Assembly: GCA_963377175.1 (NCBI GenBank)
Contig: CAUJNA010001592.1
Location: 1 to 64,000 of the forward strand
Source: Effrenium voratum
Lineage: Eukaryota; Sar; Dinophyceae; Suessiales; Symbiodiniaceae
Direction: 5' to 3'
DNA length: 64,000 bases
Under the pieces are notes generated by a model. It was not told the DNA's origin, did no database searches, and was given only the letters and a program-made list of their open reading frames with translations. Below, piece by piece: positions 28,844-38,029 of this stretch. A program made the position numbers and the translations under genes. Numbering within the stretch: the first letter of the stretch is position 1; every line of letters starts with the position of its first letter.

Positions 28844-28970
28844 AATTTTTAACAATCATTTTTTTAACAAATTTTTAACTGTTAAAAATTTTGATTTTAA
28901 ATGGAGTTTCCTTTTAAAATCAAAATTTTTAACAGTTAAAAATTTGTTAAAAAATGATTGTTAAAAATTT
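28844..28970. repeat. AT-rich fold-back, arms of about 57 bp
   Basis: Left arm 28844-28900 and right arm about 28911-28970 are almost perfect complements (AACAATCATT ... AATGATTGTT, and TTTTAACTGTTAAAA inside), with a loop of about 10 bases (GGAGTTTCC). It could be a MITE of about 127 bp inserted within E2. No clear target duplication, although AATTTTT flanks both sides. Confidence 0.85.
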
Positions 28971-29158
28971 TCTGTGTGTTGTTGATTTCCTAACCAATAC
29001 CAAATGCAGTGATCATGGTGCGATCAATATCAAATCAGTGAAGCTGCAAGACCGAAGAAACTTGGCAAGTCACACCAAACAACAATGCACACACTTGACT
29101 GCAAGCTGAAAACCATCAATGGGCACACAGCCCCAATGTCTATTAGTGAAGGTGCCAG

Positions 29159-29512
29159 CCTCCTTCCAAGGAGGATGCCTCCTTCTCAGGAGGCTTGCCA
29201 TGGCCATGCACACAGACCAAGTCAAGTCAAACCACAGTCTACCAGCACTGCAAGGCGCTTACAACCAGCAACATACTTGAACAGTGGCTACAAGTCTGAT
29301 ATTCTGAGGCCCTGGCTGCATGGCGAAGTCCACAAGGATAACATCTGAGTTAAAGGAATTCCTAGCACCTTGCAATGTGAATCAAAGATGCAGACATGCC
29401 AAACAGACAAACAAATGCATCTTTGATCGCAAGTCAATCTAAGACCATACCAATTAAGCCTCCTGCCAAGGAGGTAGTCCTTCTCAAAAAACAAATCCTC
29501 CCACCAGGGAGG
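29159..29512. repeat. Four CCTCC-N6-GGAGG hairpins in E2
   Basis: At 29159-29174 (loop TTCCAA), 29178-29193 (TTCTCA), 29459-29474 (TGCCAA) and 29497-29512 (CACCAG). All keep the same 5-bp stem while the loop changes. A fifth lies at 31259-31274 (TGCCAA). Confidence 0.8.
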
Positions 29513-29866
29513 CCTTTTGTCTGAGGCAGCAGCTGTCCAAGCACGCTCCTACACCCCAGACATGTTTGGCAAGATGCAAGAACCATGGCAACTTGACCAG
29601 GCAAACAAGTTTGAGCACATCTGGCATGCATTTTCCCATCACGCTCGAAGATTCCACGGTATCGTGATCTGATCTGGCCACTCAAGCATCTGCCTGGTCA
29701 GGACAAGCATCTTGCACAAGTATCAAAACCGTAAAAAAAAATAAAGCTGGCCTCCTTCTCCGACGGATCTGCTGCGGGCTTATTCTCGGGCTTCTTGAAA
29801 GTATCGCCTTCCTGCAGGGTAGATTCACACACAAAAAAAGACACTCCCAAAAAAAAACATGGCAAA

Positions 29867-30910
29867 TCAATGTGATCTCTCAAGGCAGTCCTTGGCCAGC
29901 CGGATGGCCTTTGCCACTGCGCTGGGATGGCCAGGCCCAACCCACCTTCCATTCACCTTCAAAGAATCGATCTGAGCCTCCAACCAAGCTTTTCGCTTCC
30001 GTCCCTTATTTTTTTTACCCTTCGCGGGCTCTTCCTCCCAGCCGTGGTCGCGCGCCCAAGCACCTGTCCCCCAGTAGGATCTTTGCCAGCTTTCAAACGC
30101 ATCCTGCTGAGTGGCCACCACCGCCGGCTGCTCATTCTTCTCATTCTTTTCATTCTCATTCTTTTCCTTCTCATTCTTTTCATTCTCATTCTTCTCATTC
30201 TCATTCTTCTCATTCTCATTCTTTTTTTCTTCCTGGCGCTCCTTTCCACCAACACGCCAAGGGTGCAGAGTTGCCAGCTCTTTGAAATCCTCTGCGGATT
30301 TCCCAAGCATTTTTGCTTTCTCCTGAGCTTCGTCCCTTCCTTGGGCCTCCTGCAAAGCCCACTTCGCATAGGATTTTGTCTCCAAAGGGACATCGGCACT
30401 TTTCTCCATCTTAATGCTGGCGCTCAAAAGCTCGGCTGCCTTTTTTTCCTTCACTGCCCACTGGTACCCTGCCCGGGCCGCATCACCTTCCTCCGCAGGC
30501 ACCTCTTGCTGCTTCTTCCAAGCAGCGGTCTCTTCCTCACTGCTGGCTTTTTCCATCTCGTCCGAATCTTCGTGCTCTTCCTCCTCCATCTGGGCCCACT
30601 CCTCTGTGAGGTGCCTCTGGTAAACCGCATCACTGAATCCGCTCTGACGCCAGGACTGCGGCGACCAACATTCTTCACTCACTCCTTTCTTCCACATTGC
30701 CAAGGATGGCTGTTGGTGCATGTAGTACTGGCTGCACAACAAATTCGCGCATAGCGATCCTCTGAGATACGATTTCGTCTTGCAAGCCTTGCAAAACCTG
30801 AGGTCTAGCAAGGCCTCGTTGCCCCAATCAGACCCCTTCCAAGCCCGGATCGGGCCTTTCCACTCTTTGCTCCACTCTTTGCCATAGCCGCTCTTGCTAC
30901 TGCCAGCCAT
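29867..30910 (-). CDS. E2 gene B, acidic/basic low-complexity protein, 347 residues
   Basis: Single frame starting MAGSSKSGYGKEW. The N-terminal part has a possible zinc site FCKACKTKSY...LCANLLC (about residues 38-60). The middle is Glu-rich and helical, with a run of about eleven ENEKN-type units (about 30135-30230) made by a 9-bp AATGAGAAG repeat. The C-terminus is Lys/Arg-rich (KGKKNKGRKRKAW). Unknown family. Its place between gene A and the transposase on the same strand suggests a helper or DNA-binding role in transposition (inference). It is absent from E1, lying in the deleted interval. Confidence 0.55.
   Translation of the reverse strand: MAGSSKSGYGKEWSKEWKGPIRAWKGSDWGNEALLDLRFCKACKTKSYLRGSLCANLLCSQYYMHQQPSLAMWKKGVSEECWSPQSWRQSGFSDAVYQRHLTEEWAQMEEEEHEDSDEMEKASSEEETAAWKKQQEVPAEEGDAARAGYQWAVKEKKAAELLSASIKMEKSADVPLETKSYAKWALQEAQGRDEAQEKAKMLGKSAEDFKELATLHPWRVGGKERQEEKKNENEKNENEKNENEKNEKEKNENEKNEKNEQPAVVATQQDAFESWQRSYWGTGAWARDHGWEEEPAKGKKNKGRKRKAWLEAQIDSLKVNGRWVGPGHPSAVAKAIRLAKDCLERSH
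30135..30230 (-). repeat. 9-bp coding repeat (AATGAGAAG)n
   Basis: About ten units in frame within gene B, encoding NEK/KNE triplets. Confidence 0.85.
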
Positions 30911-31545
30911 GATTATGCAAGCTGCCTGACTGTGACCCTATCATGCAATCATGTGCTGACATGCACCTGTCATCATAGCCACTTGAGCTCAAACATATCT
31001 GCCAACAAGCGCACATTTGTCATGCAAGCAACATGGCCAAAGCATCTCAGAACAAAGCAATGAGTTAACAAAGAGCTCGTGCGCAACCCTGTCTCCTCCA
31101 AGGAGACTTTGGGCCGGCAGATGCTGGCATCATCACCTGCAGACTAAGTCAGGGCACGCATGCATGCGCGGCAACTGAAGGATCAGTCCTGGCCATGCAC
31201 AAGAAGATCTGGCAACCTTCGACGCGGCGCGGCCTGCACAAAAGAGATCAAGCTATACCCTCCTGCCAAGGAGGCCTGCACCATGCGCAAGGCACAAGTG
31301 ACATCAACAACTGCATATACATGCATGCTTGCCAGCAAAGTCCTGAAAGGGTGCGCACATAAAAATGGCTGCGGTCCAAACGCTCATGCAACGCACAAAC
31401 ACACAAGGTCATGCAACTCAACAAACCCCAAAAAATCTTGCAAACAATTGATGCTGCTCAAAACGTCATGCAAATCCAAAAACGGCATGGTCTGCGGAGC
31501 AGGCCTTTTTAAGCGATCCAGTTGGTTTGTTCAAATGCAATATGT

Positions 31546-32869
31546 TCACTCCAAATTTGGCACAGCGTCCTTCTCGTCCCTTAGCGTGTCCTTGATTTTT
31601 TCAAGGCACTGAACCCAGCACTCCGTGATGCTGCTGTGCTTCGACCAACTGTGCTGCCCCTTGCAGATTTCTGGTCTTTTTATATAAAAGGCCTTGCCTC
31701 GCATGAGAACATCTATACTCACACTAGTGCCAAGGATCAGAGCCTTCACGGTGTAGGAGTGCAGGCCTGAGCATCCGGGAGGCGGCAGCGCCTCCTGCGG
31801 CATACCAGTTTGAGGGTTCCCGTTCCAAGACTCCAGCTCCAGAGGCGCGGCTGCTAGCAACTCCTGGTTGCTCTCGCCGGACTCTGGATCCCACAGTAGC
31901 CTCTGCCTCCTTTCCAGCAGGCTCTGCGGCTCGCTTCGCCTTCTTCTTGGCCTTTCCGAAGGCGGCCTTGCCGCGCTTGGAGAACTTGAAAGCCGGCGTG
32001 CTTTTGCGACTCGACAGCCATAGATTCGGGACTTGGCTCTCAAATGGCTCTTCGTCTGGGAAGTAAACCATGCAAAACCCAGCTGCTCCTTCCTTCAACT
32101 CGCCATGAATGCACTTGCCTCCTTCCAAGGCTTTGACATAGCAGCCCTGGCTGGGGTCAAAGTACGCTTTTGCCAAAGGGATTGCAGCAGCTGCCTGGAG
32201 ATCCTCTTCCTCCGAGTCTTTCACAACCAAAACATCTGAATCTGAGTCCACCTGGTCTGCCTCTCCCACGTCAGAGGCCTCTGCAGCTGCCTCATCGTCA
32301 ACTGATGCATTACTGGCAGTGGCTGGAAGACCATACATGCTGAAAACATCGCACGAAGCTGTAGCCTTCCTTTTGAAACGGTATCTTCTGCTTGGCTTAA
32401 AGGGTGCAGGGTCACCTGCAGGAAGAGCCTGTGCTGCGCCAGGTGTCTCGACGGGCTCGCGTTCTTTCATGGGATCCATGGCTTTCTGCGGAGTGCCTTG
32501 CCCTGTAAGCTGCTTGAGCTTCGACACAAGCCTCCACACACTGGGCGTGAGCTTCTTCCCGGAACTGCTGGACTGCAGCTTGCTCCTCAAATGCTTGAAG
32601 CAAGCAGATATGTCCCTTGCCACTGCGCGAGCATCCTTGCCACTGACGTCATAAGATCTGACCAAGCCGTCCCTCAGCACAGACTCTGAAGGCCGAACTG
32701 TCTCATCCATGATGTCTGCCAGCAAGCCCTCATACTGTGCTATAACCTCCTCCACATCCTTTCTGAAAGCTGCCGGGTCCAGGTCTTTGAAGTGAGATCT
32801 GAAGCACTTCACCAAGTCTTTGGCACTAGCCGTGTTTCTAGCTCGAGGAGGCGGCATGTTTGCAGCCAT
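31546..32869 (-). CDS. E2 gene A, unknown protein shared with E1 (one frame break)
   Basis: I place the start at 32869 (MAANMPPPRARN), since the residues before it are also present in E1 but look untranslated. Order: helical region with SAKDLVKCFRSHFKDLDP, LTPSVWRLVSKLKQL, a Lys/Arg patch (SRRYRFKRKATAS), an acidic Asp/Ser stretch, a conserved segment CYVKALEGGKCIHGELKEG, a basic KAKKKAKRAAEPAG tract, and a C-terminal module YTVKALILGTSVSIDVLM...ECWVQCLEKIKDTL. A 2-bp loss near 31890, relative to E1, shifts the frame before the C-terminal module. About 435 residues if repaired. DNA binding is plausible from the basic tracts; no family is recognised. Confidence 0.6.
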
Positions 32870-33364
32870 GCAAGGGCTCGGTCCAACTGCGTCTGCTGCC
32901 TTTACGCAGGCACATGCACGCCGCTGCACATACTCAAAAAACATGCTTGAAAAAAAGAAACAACAACAATCTGCGGAAAAAAAACAACACGTCCATCGTC
33001 CCCAAGTTAAAAAAACCTTTGACGTTCAGCAAAACAAAGATCAGCGTTCAAGCAAAAATATATTTGCAATCTTGGAGTAAAATTCGAGACATGTCTGTGA
33101 AATCCATGAACCATAGAAAATCAAGCTCTCTATTTAAGCATTGTTTTTTGCAAAAACAACAATGCTTAATTAAGCGAACAATGCTTAAATAAAAACTACA
33201 ATGCTTAATTAAGCACAAAACAATGCTTCCTAAAGCATTTTTGCTTCAAAAAACAAAAAACAATGTTTAATTAAAGGAAAAACGCTTAATTAAGCATTCA
33301 CTTTAAGCATTGTTAGCTTAATTAGATATTGTTAAATTATTTAACTACTTTTGGAAGCTCTGGG

Positions 33365-33513
33365 CTCGCTTTTCCAAGTACGAGAGCTTGGCTCAAGCGC
33401 TACCTTGTCTCAGTGGGGTTATGTCTCTGCACCACCCACCTGCGACCGGGCATTAATGAACCAACCTTGCCCATGAATCAACCCGTTCCATTATTGACTC
33501 AAACTTGCCAAGA
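33365..33513. other. Short spacer right of E2
   Basis: No gene. Contains CTTGGCTCAAG, a partial spliced-leader-like word that I do not consider significant. Confidence 0.4.
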
Positions 33514-34190
33514 ACGAAGTCCTCTGGAACTTGGCCGCTTTTGCGCACTTTTCGGCCCGAAAGAGAGCGGTGAGAAGCGGTGACAAGTGGTGGGATGGAA
33601 TTTGCCTGTTTTCCGGGCTGAATGCGGAATCCAGAGCAAAGTGAGCGTCTGGAGCCCGCTTTCGACCGAAAACGAGCGAAACTAGAGGCTCAGGCATCCC
33701 ACTTGCAGTCTGACACGAAAAACGAACTTTTCGGAGTTGGCCGTTTTGAGCACTTTTTGCACCGAAAACGGAGCGGTGACAAAGGCGGTGACAAGTTCGG
33801 CAGGCTGTCGCGTCACAAGCCGAAACCTCGGCAGGCTGCCGCGTTCCGAGCAAGGTCCTCGGCAGGCTGTCGTGCCACGGAAAACCCTGCGAAGAACGAA
33901 GTCCTCCGGAACTTGGGAACTGGGCCGCTTTTGCGCACTTCTTCGACCCAAAAGTGAGCGGTGACGAAGCGGTGACGAACGGTGACAAGCTCGGCGGGAT
34001 GGAATTTGCAGGCTTTTCCGGGCAGAAAACGGAATCCAGAGCACAGCGAGCGTCTGAGCCTGTTTTCGACCGAAAACGAGCGAATCTGGAGGCTCAGGCG
34101 CCACACTTGACGTCTCGAAAAAACGAACTTTTCGGAGTTGGCCGTTTTGAGCGCTTTTTGCGCCAAAAACGGAGCGGTGACAAAGACCGG
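33514..34190. repeat. Tandem duplication of about 382 bp
   Basis: AACGAAGTCCTCTGGAACTTGG at 33514 recurs at 33896 (quoted in under 23 bases), followed in both copies by GCCGCTTTTGCGCACTT, GGGATGGAATTTGC, CGACCGAAAACGAGCGAA and AACTTTTCGGAGTTGGCCG in the same order. The first copy also contains three TCGGCAGGCTGTCG-type sub-repeats at 33808-33880. No coding potential found. Confidence 0.8.
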
Positions 34191-34263
34191 TGACATCGGA
34201 AAAACGTTCAGCTGGATGGAGAATTCGGCTGTTTTGCAGGGTTTTGGGACCCAAAACCGAAAA
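34191..34263. other. Junction DNA between tandem repeat and retroelement fragment
   Basis: No feature recognised. Confidence 0.4.
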
Positions 34264-34765
34264 TTAATAGGGTAGTATAAGCCTTCTTTCCTTACTACTC
34301 CTAGCCTGCTCTATGGACATCTCTGTGCGGACGACCCACCCGTTGGAGATTTCTTTATTTAAAAGGGCAGACACTGTGTTGGGCTCTGCTTCGGCGGCTT
34401 TCCAGTTGCCCGTGCGTTCTGCGAGCTCGTGAGGCAGGTCGGCGTGCTCTTTGAGCGGCCATTGCATGCTACGGGGCAATTCGGATAGGGCTCCTGCGGG
34501 CACACCTTCGGAGAGCAATGGAAGGAGTTTGACGCCCGGGTTATCCGATGCGGAGGCCAGTGCATGCAGCAGTGACAGCCGGTACGGCGCCGTTGTCGGG
34601 AGCCAGGCTGGTTGGGGCGGGCAGGTTTACTGCCGCGAAAGCAATCAGCGCTGCCTCTTCGGACTCCTGGGCCGTGTCCGAGCTGACGTGGGCGAGAATT
34701 TTGGAAATCAAATTTTGTGTTGTTGCAGCCAAGCGTGCGCTACCGTTCCCAGCGGTGACTGACTG
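34264..34765 (-). pseudogene. Downstream half of the host retroelement, RT-proximal block
   Basis: Minus-strand frames SVTAGNGSARLAATTQNLISK, AALIAFAAVNLPAP, then LSEGVPAGALSELPRSMQWP, LPHELAERTGNWKAAEAEP and SALLNKEISNGWVV. The NWK.AE.(D/E)P...L...EI..GWV pattern is one I associate with the segment before reverse transcriptase in dinoflagellate retroelement polyproteins; this is recollection, not a search. The left end (34264) is cut before any RT motif. It is the continuation of the minus-strand gene at 52824-54580, split by the giant retroelement. Confidence 0.5.
34761..34765 (+). repeat. Target site duplication GACTG (left)
   Basis: Identical to 52824-52828, immediately outside the TG...CA ends of the two LTRs. 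Confidence 0.9.
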
Positions 34766-35111
34766 TGTTAAAACCCTCTAGGCCCCGTGCCGAAATTGGG
34801 TAGCAGTTCTGAGGTCCTTGTTGGTGTTGCTTCCCAAGTTCCATTGATTGCCATTTGGCTCAAGACACAATTGAGGTTCAAGATCTGATGTGTGACTGCG
34901 GATATCCGTGATTGGCATTAGGAGGAAAACAACTGCTTGCGCCGCACTGTCAGGACTACTGGTGTGACTATCATTCCTTCTTCCTTACAACGTTTACACG
35001 GGTTCGGCTATAACGGCATCGTCCGTATACACCTTTCTACGTGGTTGGTATTAAAGCTTGAGGGTTCGGTGCACAGCGTCCCACGGGACGTCACCTTGCC
35101 GTCTCTTGACA
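34766..35111 (+). repeat. 5' LTR, 346 bp
   Basis: TGTTAAAACC ... CTCTTGACA. Holds GCCATTTGGCTCAAG at 34850-34864, one base short of the 3' end of the dinoflagellate spliced leader. No TATA or poly(A) signal recognised; dinoflagellate promoters usually lack TATA. Confidence 0.95.
34850..34864 (+). promoter_or_regulatory. Spliced-leader-like block in the 5' LTR
   Basis: GCCATTTGGCTCAAG compared with GCCATTTTGGCTCAAG of the dinoflagellate spliced leader: a single missing T. Present at the same place in all three LTRs of the window, including the diverged one at 23929. Confidence 0.55.
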
Positions 35112-35123
35112 GGTTATCAGCCG
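35112..35123 (+). other. Possible primer-binding site
   Basis: GGTTATCAGCCG starts right after the 5' LTR. It resembles the TGGTATCAG primer site used with initiator Met tRNA by many Copia elements, but is not an exact match; the host tRNA is unknown. Confidence 0.3.
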
Positions 35124-35209
35124 TAACTACAAGCTCTACACTGGACTGGGAGACAGCTGGTTTATTGCGGGTACAGGGACAATAAAGGAACGATAACCTA
35201 CACAGTACA

Positions 35210-38029
35210 ATGGCGTCTTCGGCGAGCCCAAGTACTGCAACTTTTGGGAACAGCAGCTCAGAGGGATCCAATGGATTGATGGCTCTTCCTGCGGTGATGG
35301 ATATGATTGCAGATTCACAGGATGAACCTGGGAGCGGAGGTTCCGCGCTATTCAGCGACATATCTACTCCCACAAGATCATGGAAGCAGATCGATGTTCA
35401 TCAGGAGTCGAAGAAAAGAGAATCCCCACCGAGAAGATCATCATCTTCGCCTGCGACACCACGGACGTCGCAGAAGGGCGTGAGATCGACATCGAAGGGT
35501 GGGAGGTCAAAATCACCCACCAGTGCAGATTTTCGCGCCGTGATCAAAGAGAAGAATAAGATGGAGGTGGAGATCGGGGAATATCAGAAGACACTTGATG
35601 AGATGTCGGCAGCAATGGCGAATCTTAACCAAGAAGACTATGGAAGCACCATCCGGATCCAGGAGCTGGAAAGACGATGCGAGATTGCCAGCAAGCAGTC
35701 GGGACATCTAGTGAGTCACCACCAACACCACATGGCTGAGGCATGGCGCAAGTTTGAGGAAGAAGCCCAACAGATGCGCAAGGTGGAAATGAACGCATTT
35801 CAGTACGGGGAGAAGAAAGACATGGAGTCGAATATTATAATGCAACAGATGAGGCAAGCTGAAGGAACTATCATGGAGCAGAAGCGGGAGATTGCATTGA
35901 TGAGATCCTACATGGCAAGCGAGAAGTCGGCCGCGCAGGAATCAGCTATACGTGCAAATCAGATACACCGTGAGGCTTCACAACAGATATCAGCCTATCA
36001 GCAACAGATCAGAGGCATAGAATCTTCTACATCTATCGAGAAGTTCAACGAGGAGGAGATGGTCCAAAGTCTGAAATCACAGTTGGAGCATGCACTCGTC
36101 AAGCGCCCCGAGACGTACTCTTTGGAGGACTCCAGGGAACAGCTGATGGCGAGGCTGAATGACGTTACAGTATTTGCGGAACAGGAATCGAAGAGAGCAG
36201 ATTGCTTGCTTCGCGAAAAAGAAGAGATCGTCAAACAGTATGAGTCCGACGTATCGATGAAGGACCAGATGATTGCTGTCGAAGGTGGTCATCGTCAGGA
36301 TGCGATTTTGGAGTTAGCCCAGGTCAAAGAAGAGAAACAAGAGGAACGGTGCACGATGGACGAGAAGTCGAAGGAGGCTGAGTACTGGAGACAGACAGCC
36401 AAGGGAATGTACGATGAGTACCTCGAGGAGATGCATGAGCTTCAGGGACAACTGAAGGAAAGAGAGGCGACGCTCAAGCAAGAAGAGAGTTTTGTGCGCC
36501 AACTCGATGCTGACAACGAGGAACTACGTGCACACAAGAAGCTGGAGATGCAGGAAGCCTCCAGCAGCAAAGATGGACATCGTGAACGAGCAGTAGTGAA
36601 ACGCGCTGAGGGAGGAACCCAGGCTAATTCAAGTAGGATAGACAAGAAGGTGGCTGGGTTAATCCCGTCATCGTCTTCGAAACAAATCCCTAATTCGTCG
36701 CTGATGCCAGGTTCGATCCTCTTTCCGTCTTTCGGTGATCCAATGATCGATGTACACCTATCCCAGATGCAAGGGGTTGTTGGGCATGTCCCACAATCCA
36801 CTACTACGACTGGTGGTGGTGATGGAGGGGGAAACAACGGTACTACACCCCCATTGGATTACGGTGGATTCCCGCCCAATGGGAATGGGCAGGGAGCGGG
36901 TCGACGTCAGTTGAGCCTCGCTGGTGGCGGAGGAGGACCTCCGGATGATCCACCCGATGATGAGGATGAGGATGACGACGACGAAGGAGATGAGGAAGAC
37001 GAGGAAGAAGAAGAGGAAGAAGACGATCGGACACGGAGGAGACGAAGGAGATCGAGAGATAACCGAGAGATCAAGAATGATCGACCGAGAATCTCGAGGA
37101 AAGAGGCCGAAAGAGTATCTATTCCGGCCTGGCCAAAGATCCATCAACTTGACACCTGGAAGATGCAACTGCTGATGAATGTTCTGAGCGCATGTGCAGA
37201 TCCAGATACCGACGCATGGACGAAATGGCTGGAGCAGGCTCTTGGGTTGAACCCAGACCTGGATTTGCTTAGCGATTCAGGTGGCGACAGATTTGCTACG
37301 ATAGATATTAAGATGGCCATGGGCATGCAGAACATGCTGAAACAAGCACCTGACGAAGCCAAGGACGTATACCTCGATGCTACACGACACTCTGAACTAC
37401 GACATCAACAAGGGGTGATCGTGAAGGGACGAGAGTTGGTGGCATTAGTTATGCAATCATTCAGAACTCTTGTCTACCACATCGAGCATCTATTCAACCT
37501 TGACTTTCCTGGCGACAAGAACTTGGTCATGTTCAGGAACAAATGGTATGATTTGCTGCTGAAGATGAGGAGCGAGGACAGACCCAGTAAGCTGGCTCTC
37601 AGAGACATCCTTTACAGGAAGATCAAAGGGAGCAAGAAGATGGAGTTCGGCCTCAATGCCTACCATAGACTACCGGACAAGCATCCTCAGAAGACGTATG
37701 AATTCTTATTGGCGTTGATCGACTATCAGATCAAGGCAGATCGGGAAGACCTGATGCTCGACATGAAGGAGAAATCGGTCAAGTCGATGATGAAGTCAGG
37801 CGGGAAGGATGCGGCTCCAGCAACTGGCAAACAGGAGAACCAGGGTGGCAAGGGCAGAAAGGGGAAACCCGGTGGACCTGATGCCGCTCCTGTGCCCCAA
37901 AAGCCAAGGCAAAGGGCCACGCTGGCAAGAACGGCAAGTCCGACGGTGCCAGCGACAGAGGCAAGAGTCCGGGCGGAAGCAAGGATAACCCCTGCTGGTA
38001 CCACTTCAAATCGGCGAAGGGGTGCGTGA
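35210..38029 (+). CDS. gag: Retroelement Gag, about 900 residues
   Basis: ATG at 35210 (MASSASPSTATFG), 98 bases after the LTR. Order: Ser-rich N-terminus, long coiled coil (about residues 110-470, rich in Glu, Gln and Met), Gly/Pro-rich linker (about 530-575), an acidic run (about 580-612) next to an Arg-rich run (RTRRRRRRSRD), a globular helical domain (about 630-860; IPAWPKIHQLDTWK, MLKQAPDEAKD, YDLLLKMRSEDRPSKLA) that I take as the capsid, and a basic Lys/Gly tail. The natural reading passes to the -1 frame somewhere in 37880-38029, where CWYHFKSAKGC begins the first CCCH finger. CCCCAAAAG at 37895-37903 lies there but is not a canonical X-XXY-YYZ slippery site in this frame. Confidence 0.8.
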   Translation: MASSASPSTATFGNSSSEGSNGLMALPAVMDMIADSQDEPGSGGSALFSDISTPTRSWKQIDVHQESKKRESPPRRSSSSPATPRTSQKGVRSTSKGGRSKSPTSADFRAVIKEKNKMEVEIGEYQKTLDEMSAAMANLNQEDYGSTIRIQELERRCEIASKQSGHLVSHHQHHMAEAWRKFEEEAQQMRKVEMNAFQYGEKKDMESNIIMQQMRQAEGTIMEQKREIALMRSYMASEKSAAQESAIRANQIHREASQQISAYQQQIRGIESSTSIEKFNEEEMVQSLKSQLEHALVKRPETYSLEDSREQLMARLNDVTVFAEQESKRADCLLREKEEIVKQYESDVSMKDQMIAVEGGHRQDAILELAQVKEEKQEERCTMDEKSKEAEYWRQTAKGMYDEYLEEMHELQGQLKEREATLKQEESFVRQLDADNEELRAHKKLEMQEASSSKDGHRERAVVKRAEGGTQANSSRIDKKVAGLIPSSSSKQIPNSSLMPGSILFPSFGDPMIDVHLSQMQGVVGHVPQSTTTTGGGDGGGNNGTTPPLDYGGFPPNGNGQGAGRRQLSLAGGGGGPPDDPPDDEDEDDDDEGDEEDEEEEEEEDDRTRRRRRRSRDNREIKNDRPRISRKEAERVSIPAWPKIHQLDTWKMQLLMNVLSACADPDTDAWTKWLEQALGLNPDLDLLSDSGGDRFATIDIKMAMGMQNMLKQAPDEAKDVYLDATRHSELRHQQGVIVKGRELVALVMQSFRTLVYHIEHLFNLDFPGDKNLVMFRNKWYDLLLKMRSEDRPSKLALRDILYRKIKGSKKMEFGLNAYHRLPDKHPQKTYEFLLALIDYQIKADREDLMLDMKEKSVKSMMKSGGKDAAPATGKQENQGGKGRKGKPGGPDAAPVPQKPRQRATLARTASPTVPATEARVRAEARITPAGTTSNRRRGA

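Larger units (their letters stand above)
28333..29866. other. E2 internal non-coding region with hairpins
   Basis: 1.5 kb between gene B and the transposase. The part to about 28840 may include the transposase leader. It contains a large AT-rich fold-back and four CCTCC-N6-GGAGG hairpins, listed separately. No convincing gene. Confidence 0.5.
25293..33364 (-). mobile_element. Transposon E2: 8.07-kb TIR element with transposase and two further genes
   Basis: Termini CCCAGAGCCTCCAAAAGT (25293) and ACTTTTGGAAGCTCTGGG (33364) are inverted with one mismatch in 18, and both are followed inward by AT-rich DNA with GCTTAATTAAGC palindromes. All genes lie on the minus strand: gene A (32869-31546), gene B (30910-29867), then a spliced transposase (28332-25538). 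Only a 2-bp flank match (CT) is visible, so target duplication length is unknown and the superfamily is open. E1 (17544-19994) is a deletion derivative, with the deletion spanning about 25348-30993 of E2 and AAA at both break points. Low coding decay suggests E2 is the younger, near-autonomous copy. Confidence 0.85.

Noticed and set aside
25293..33364. 2-bp target duplications (AG for E1, CT for E2)
   Set aside because: Two bases can match by chance and E1 lies in an AG tract, so no superfamily can be inferred from them.
17544..33364. E1 and E2 arms as the two ends of one 15.8-kb transposon
   Set aside because: Both E1 and E2 have their own complete left and right termini, so they are two copies, not two ends.
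33391..33402. CTTGGCTCAAG right of E2 as relic spliced leader
   Set aside because: Only the last ten bases match and no gene follows.
37895..37903. CCCCAAAAG as programmed -1 frameshift site
   Set aside because: In the Gag frame it does not read X-XXY-YYZ, no clear pseudoknot follows, and other breaks in the element look like plain indels.
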